Assembly (NCBI GenBank): GCA_947463105.1
Contig: CANHSD010000074.1
Location: 1-11,864, forward strand
DNA: 11,864 bases
Reading direction: 5' to 3'
From: Chitinophagaceae bacterium
GTDB lineage: Bacteria; Bacteroidota; Bacteroidia; Chitinophagales; Chitinophagaceae
Shown: positions 8,245-11,864 of the stretch, piece after piece
How positions within the stretch are numbered: position 1 is the stretch's first letter
Layout: each line of letters begins with the position of its first letter
Translations under genes and position numbers: made by a program
Notes under the pieces: model-generated
Told to the model about the DNA's origin: nothing
The model's database searches: none
Seen by the model: the letters and a program-made list of their open reading frames with translations, nothing else

Positions 8245-9405
8245 ATGACAGATCAAAAAATTTTCATCTTCGATACCACATTGCGTGATGGCGAACAGGT
8301 GCCAGGTTGTAAACTCAATACAAAGGAAAAAATTGAACTGGCGCTTGCTTTGGAAGCACTGGGTGTAGACATCATTGAAGCAGGTTTCCCCATCTCCAGC
8401 CCCGGTGACTTTGAGTCGGTCTCAGAAATTTCCAAAATCATCACCAATGCGACGGTATGTGGCCTTTCCCGTGCAGTGGAAAAAGACATTGAAGTGGCCG
8501 GTCTGGCGCTGAAGCATGCCAAAAGGGGAAGAATACATACTGGTATTGGCACATCTGATTCACATATCAGAAGCAAGTTCAACAGCAACAGGGAGGAAAT
8601 ATTGATCCGGGCGGTGCAGGCTGTCAAATGGGCCAGGAATTTTACAGATGATGTTGAGTTTTACGCGGAGGATGCAGGCCGTACAGACAATGTATATCTT
8701 GCAAGGGTTGTAGAAGCGGTAATTGCTGCAGGAGCAACAACGGTGAATATCCCAGATACCACAGGCTACTGCCTTCCAACCCAGTATGGCGAGAAAATAG
8801 CCTTCTTAAAAAACAATGTATCCAATGTAGACAAAGCTATCCTCTCCTGCCATTGCCACAATGACCTGGGTATGGCCACCGCCAACTCAATCGCCGGTGC
8901 CATGAATGGTGCCAGACAAATCGAGTGTACCATCAATGGATTGGGTGAACGTGCCGGAAACACTGCTTTGGAAGAAGTAGTGATGGTATTAAAACAACAT
9001 GCACATATGGGTCTCTATACCAATGTAGATGCAACACAACTCAATCCGCTGAGTCAATTGGTTTCTGAAACGATGCGCATGGCAGTTCAACCCAACAAAG
9101 CCATTGTGGGTGCGAATGCATTTTCTCATTCTTCAGGCATCCACCAGGATGGCTTTTTGAAAGATTCGCAAACATACGAGATCATGAGGCCCGAGGAAGT
9201 GGGTGCAGCAACTTCAAAAATTGTGTTGACCGCCAGGAGTGGAAGATCAGCACTGGCCTATCGCTTCAAGAATTTGGGACATGAATTCAACAGAAACGAC
9301 ATTGACTTTTTGTATGACCAGTTTCTGCAATTGGCAGACACCATCAAAGAAGTGCAGGATTCAAACCTCAATTCCCTGGCAATACAATACCTTGAAAAAA
9401 AATAA
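8245..9405 (+). CDS. leuA: 2-isopropylmalate synthase, short form lacking the regulatory domain
   Basis: Catalyses the first committed step of leucine synthesis: acetyl-CoA plus 2-oxoisovalerate to 2-isopropylmalate, in the cytoplasm. The HMGL-like TIM barrel is clear: FDTTLRDGEQ (9-18) with the Arg14-Asp15 pair, CGLSRA (72-77), YAEDAGR (140-146), the metal-binding HCHNDLG (203-209, His203 and His205), NGLGERAGN (231-239, Asn239), and HSSGIHQDG (295-303) of the second subdomain. The protein stops at 386 residues, against about 500-550 for E. coli-type enzymes, so the C-terminal LeuA dimer domain that binds leucine is absent. Related enzymes (homocitrate or citramalate synthases) share the barrel, but the adjacent leuB and ilvD favour leucine synthesis. 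The start ATG places DTTLRDGEQ at the normal distance. No Shine-Dalgarno is visible. It is the first gene of a probable leuA-leuB-ilvD operon. Confidence 0.92.
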   Translation: MTDQKIFIFDTTLRDGEQVPGCKLNTKEKIELALALEALGVDIIEAGFPISSPGDFESVSEISKIITNATVCGLSRAVEKDIEVAGLALKHAKRGRIHTGIGTSDSHIRSKFNSNREEILIRAVQAVKWARNFTDDVEFYAEDAGRTDNVYLARVVEAVIAAGATTVNIPDTTGYCLPTQYGEKIAFLKNNVSNVDKAILSCHCHNDLGMATANSIAGAMNGARQIECTINGLGERAGNTALEEVVMVLKQHAHMGLYTNVDATQLNPLSQLVSETMRMAVQPNKAIVGANAFSHSSGIHQDGFLKDSQTYEIMRPEEVGAATSKIVLTARSGRSALAYRFKNLGHEFNRNDIDFLYDQFLQLADTIKEVQDSNLNSLAIQYLEKK

Positions 9406-9411
9406 ACAAGA

Positions 9412-10533
9412 GTGAGCGACAACAAACATATTGTAATTATACCAGGAGATGGCATCGGACCAGAGGTTACGAACCAGGCCATTCGTGCACTTGATGCAAT
9501 TGGAAAAAAGTTTGGCCATCAATTCTCTTACAGCTTCGCCTTGATGGGGGCAGATGCCATCGACAAGACAGGAGATCCACTTCCGCAGGAAACCATCGAC
9601 CTTTGCAAGCAAGCCGATGCCATCCTGGTGGGAGCTGTAGGTCATCCCAAATACGATCTTGACCCTTCTGCTAAAGTCAGGCCTGAACAGGGTTTGCTCA
9701 AAATCAGAAAAGAACTTGGCCTTTTTGCCAACATAAGGCCGGTATCAACCTATCCTTCTCTCTACCATTTGTCTCCGGTAAAATCAAGCTTGCTGGAGCA
9801 TGTAGACATCGTCATCTACAGAGAATTGACCGGTGGAATATATTTTGGAAAAAAGGAGTTGAATGAAGCAGGAACGGAGGCATCAGATCTTTGCATTTAC
9901 AACAAGGATGAAATCACAAGGATCTCCCACCTTGCCTTCAGCCATGCACAACAGAGAAAGCGCAAATTAACCCTGGTAGACAAGTCCAATGTACTAGAAA
10001 CGTCAAGGCTTTGGCGAAAAACAGTTACCGCCATGGCGGCAGAATATCCTGAAGTTGAATTGAATTGCATGTATGTTGACAATGCAGCCATGCAGCTTAT
10101 CATCAACCCTTCACAATTTGATGTGGTTCTCACTGAAAATATGTTTGGCGATATCTTGAGCGATGAAGCCAGTGTATTGGCCGGGTCACTTGGTATGCTA
10201 CCCTCTGCATCGATTGGCACTGGAACTGCTTTGTTTGAACCAGTCCACGGTTCCTATCCACAAGCAGCAGGAAAAGACATTGCCAATCCCGTTGGGGCCA
10301 TCCTCTCTGCAGCTATGTTATTGGATCATCTTGGCATGAAAGAAGAGGCCAACACCATCAGGCATGCAGTGGAGTGGACAACCCAAAATGGATTTGTTAC
10401 CAAAGACATTGATCCGATGAATTTCTATTTCACTTCAACCATCGGAGAATTGGTCAGCGATTGCATCATGAACAAAACGGATGAAGCCATCCACAAAGCC
10501 AATATACTCATCAGAAAATCAACGATCATTTAA
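9412..10533 (+). CDS. leuB: 3-isopropylmalate dehydrogenase
   Basis: NAD-dependent oxidative decarboxylation of 3-isopropylmalate to 2-oxoisocaproate, the third dedicated leucine step; cytoplasmic and normally a dimer. The 373 residues cover the whole family length. Visible: IPGDGIGPEV (10-19); substrate arginines Arg99, Arg109 and Arg137; ELTGGIYFG (138-146) with Tyr144; Lys191 in VDKSNV; Asp223 in VDNAAMQ; Asp247 and Asp251 in FGDILSDEAS; and the cofactor loop GTALFEPVHGSYPQAAGKD (271-289), a Bacteroidota-style variant of the usual GSAPDIAGK. The start is GTG at 9412: the frame is closed by the leuA stop three codons upstream, and the first in-frame ATG (Met45) would remove IPGDGIGPEV. The 6-bp gap after leuA and 15-bp gap before ilvD indicate cotranscription. 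Confidence 0.97.
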   Translation: MSDNKHIVIIPGDGIGPEVTNQAIRALDAIGKKFGHQFSYSFALMGADAIDKTGDPLPQETIDLCKQADAILVGAVGHPKYDLDPSAKVRPEQGLLKIRKELGLFANIRPVSTYPSLYHLSPVKSSLLEHVDIVIYRELTGGIYFGKKELNEAGTEASDLCIYNKDEITRISHLAFSHAQQRKRKLTLVDKSNVLETSRLWRKTVTAMAAEYPEVELNCMYVDNAAMQLIINPSQFDVVLTENMFGDILSDEASVLAGSLGMLPSASIGTGTALFEPVHGSYPQAAGKDIANPVGAILSAAMLLDHLGMKEEANTIRHAVEWTTQNGFVTKDIDPMNFYFTSTIGELVSDCIMNKTDEAIHKANILIRKSTII

Positions 10534-10548
10534 TTGAAAAATAATACC

Positions 10549-11864
10549 ATGAGCGAATTGAACAAGTACAGCAAAACGATTACGCAAGACCCTACACAAC
10601 CTGCCGCACAGGCCATGTTGTATGGCATCGGCTTAACAGATGATGATTTGAAAAAACCGCAGGTTGGAGTATGCAGCATGGGTTATGATGGGAACACCTG
10701 TAACATGCATTTAAATGACCTTGCAAAAATTGTAAAAGAAAGTGTGTGGGCAAATGACATGGTGGGGTTAATCTTTAACACCATAGGCGTAAGCGACGGG
10801 ATAAGCAATGGGACGGACGGAATGAGATATTCACTGGTGAGCCGCGATTTGATTGCTGATAGTATTGAAGCCGTTTGTGGCGCGCATTATTATGATGGCA
10901 TCATTGCAGTACCTGGTTGCGATAAAAACATGCCTGGTTCTATCATTGCAATGGGACGATTGAATCGACCCTCCATCATGGTGTACGGCGGCACCATTGC
11001 ACCAGGTCATTACAAAGGAGAAGAACTCAACATTGTATCAGCATTTGAAGCACTGGGTAAAAAAATTGCAGGCAATTTGGATGAGGCAGATTTCAAAGGC
11101 ATTATCATGAATGCTTGCCCAGGACCGGGTGCTTGTGGCGGGATGTACACTGCCAATACGATGTCAAGTGCAATCGAAGCACTGGGAATGAGCTTGCCCT
11201 ATTCATCATCCAACCCAGCATTGAGTGATGATAAAAAACAGGAATGCAAGCGTGCCGGGGAAGCCATTAAAATTCTGCTGGAAAAAGATATCAAGCCTTC
11301 AGACATCATGACGTACAAAGCATTTGAAAATGCGGTAACATTGATCATGTGCTTGGGTGGATCAACCAATGCTGTGCTGCATTTAATTGCCATGGCATGG
11401 AGTATCGATATACCATGGACTCAAGACGATATTCAGCGCATCAGCGACAAGGTGCCGGTCATTGCTGACTTAAAACCCAGCGGAAAATATTTAATGGAGG
11501 ATGTACATAAGATAGGCGGTATACCCGTTGTTATGAAATATTTGTTAAAACATGGATTCATCCATGGAGATTGTTTAACGGTTACGGGGAAAACTGTGGC
11601 AGAAAATTTAGCTGATGTCCCCGACCTTGAGTTTGAGAATCAAAAAATCATTCACCCGCTGCAAACACCAATCAAAACAACAGGGCATCTGCAGATTTTA
11701 TACGGAAACCTTGCAGAAAAGGGAAGTGTGGCAAAAATCAGTGGTAAAGAAGGAGAGTTTTTTGAAGGCCCTGCACGTGTATTTGATGGAGAACAAGAAT
11801 TAATTGCAGGCATTCAAAACGGTAGAGTAAAGGCAGGAGATGTTGTGGTAATTAGATATGTTGG
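10549..11864 (+). CDS. ilvD: Dihydroxyacid dehydratase (C-terminus cut by window edge)
   Basis: Dehydrates 2,3-dihydroxy-3-methylbutanoate and its methylpentanoate homologue to the keto acids leading to valine, leucine and isoleucine; an iron-sulfur enzyme of the cytoplasm. I translated from ATG 10549: 438 codons remain open to the edge, so about 120 residues are missing from the usual 555-560. Seen: GYDGNTCNMHLND with cluster ligand Cys51, SNGTDGMRYSLVSRD (86-100), VPGCDKNMPGS with Cys124 and Lys126 (the carbamylated Lys in family structures), ACPGPGACGGMYTANTM with the third ligand Cys196, and CLGGSTNAVLHL around 266-277. The pattern of three single cysteines matches the [2Fe-2S]/[4Fe-4S] IlvD/Edd family, and the sequence style favours IlvD over sugar-acid dehydratases; leuA and leuB next door support this. 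It lies 15 bp after leuB with no terminator between, as third gene of the operon. Confidence 0.95.
   Translation, partial: MSELNKYSKTITQDPTQPAAQAMLYGIGLTDDDLKKPQVGVCSMGYDGNTCNMHLNDLAKIVKESVWANDMVGLIFNTIGVSDGISNGTDGMRYSLVSRDLIADSIEAVCGAHYYDGIIAVPGCDKNMPGSIIAMGRLNRPSIMVYGGTIAPGHYKGEELNIVSAFEALGKKIAGNLDEADFKGIIMNACPGPGACGGMYTANTMSSAIEALGMSLPYSSSNPALSDDKKQECKRAGEAIKILLEKDIKPSDIMTYKAFENAVTLIMCLGGSTNAVLHLIAMAWSIDIPWTQDDIQRISDKVPVIADLKPSGKYLMEDVHKIGGIPVVMKYLLKHGFIHGDCLTVTGKTVAENLADVPDLEFENQKIIHPLQTPIKTTGHLQILYGNLAEKGSVAKISGKEGEFFEGPARVFDGEQELIAGIQNGRVKAGDVVVIRYV

Noticed and set aside
11199..11803. Short ORFs 11199-11393 (minus) and 11615-11803 (plus)
   Set aside because: Both overlap the continuous ilvD frame, which carries the conserved family sequence through to the edge.

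Overview
The window looks like an ordinary chromosomal stretch from a member of the Bacteroidota, probably near Chitinophagaceae or Saprospiraceae (phylum fairly sure, family a guess). Three things support this. Start codons lack Shine-Dalgarno sequences and sit in A/T-rich leaders. A good Bacteroidota-type promoter (TTTG, 17 bp, TAAATTTG) lies before rpoC. The proteins also have Bacteroidota-style sequences, for example the CSMGYDGNTCNMH segment of IlvD, EPVHGSYPQAAGKDIANP in LeuB, and an SEKR-like N-terminus in the 519-residue helical protein.

Left part, minus strand (1-8069). In transcription order from right to left there are four genes. First is an uncharacterised 519-residue helical-repeat protein (6510-8069). 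Next is rpoC, the RNA polymerase beta' subunit (2017-6309), with its own predicted promoter and a leader containing several palindromes. Then comes an OmpH/Skp-like periplasmic chaperone (1364-1957). Last is an APC-superfamily amino acid permease that runs off the left edge (1-1294). Intrinsic terminators separate rpoC from the chaperone gene and the chaperone gene from the permease.

Right part, plus strand (8245-11864). leuA, leuB and ilvD are tightly packed (gaps of 6 and 15 bp) and probably form one branched-chain amino acid operon: 2-isopropylmalate synthase, 3-isopropylmalate dehydrogenase and dihydroxyacid dehydratase. ilvD is cut by the right edge. leuC/leuD, needed between the LeuA and LeuB steps, are not in the window. 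The two halves diverge across a 175-bp intergenic region (8070-8244).

I see no mobile element, CRISPR array, tRNA or rRNA, and no evidence of a new defence or accessory system. The points most worth a second look are: rpoC is not preceded by rpoB; the rpoC leader carries symmetrical elements; LeuA is a short form without the usual C-terminal allosteric domain; and a very small ORF rich in Leu/Ile/Val codons lies just upstream of leuA.
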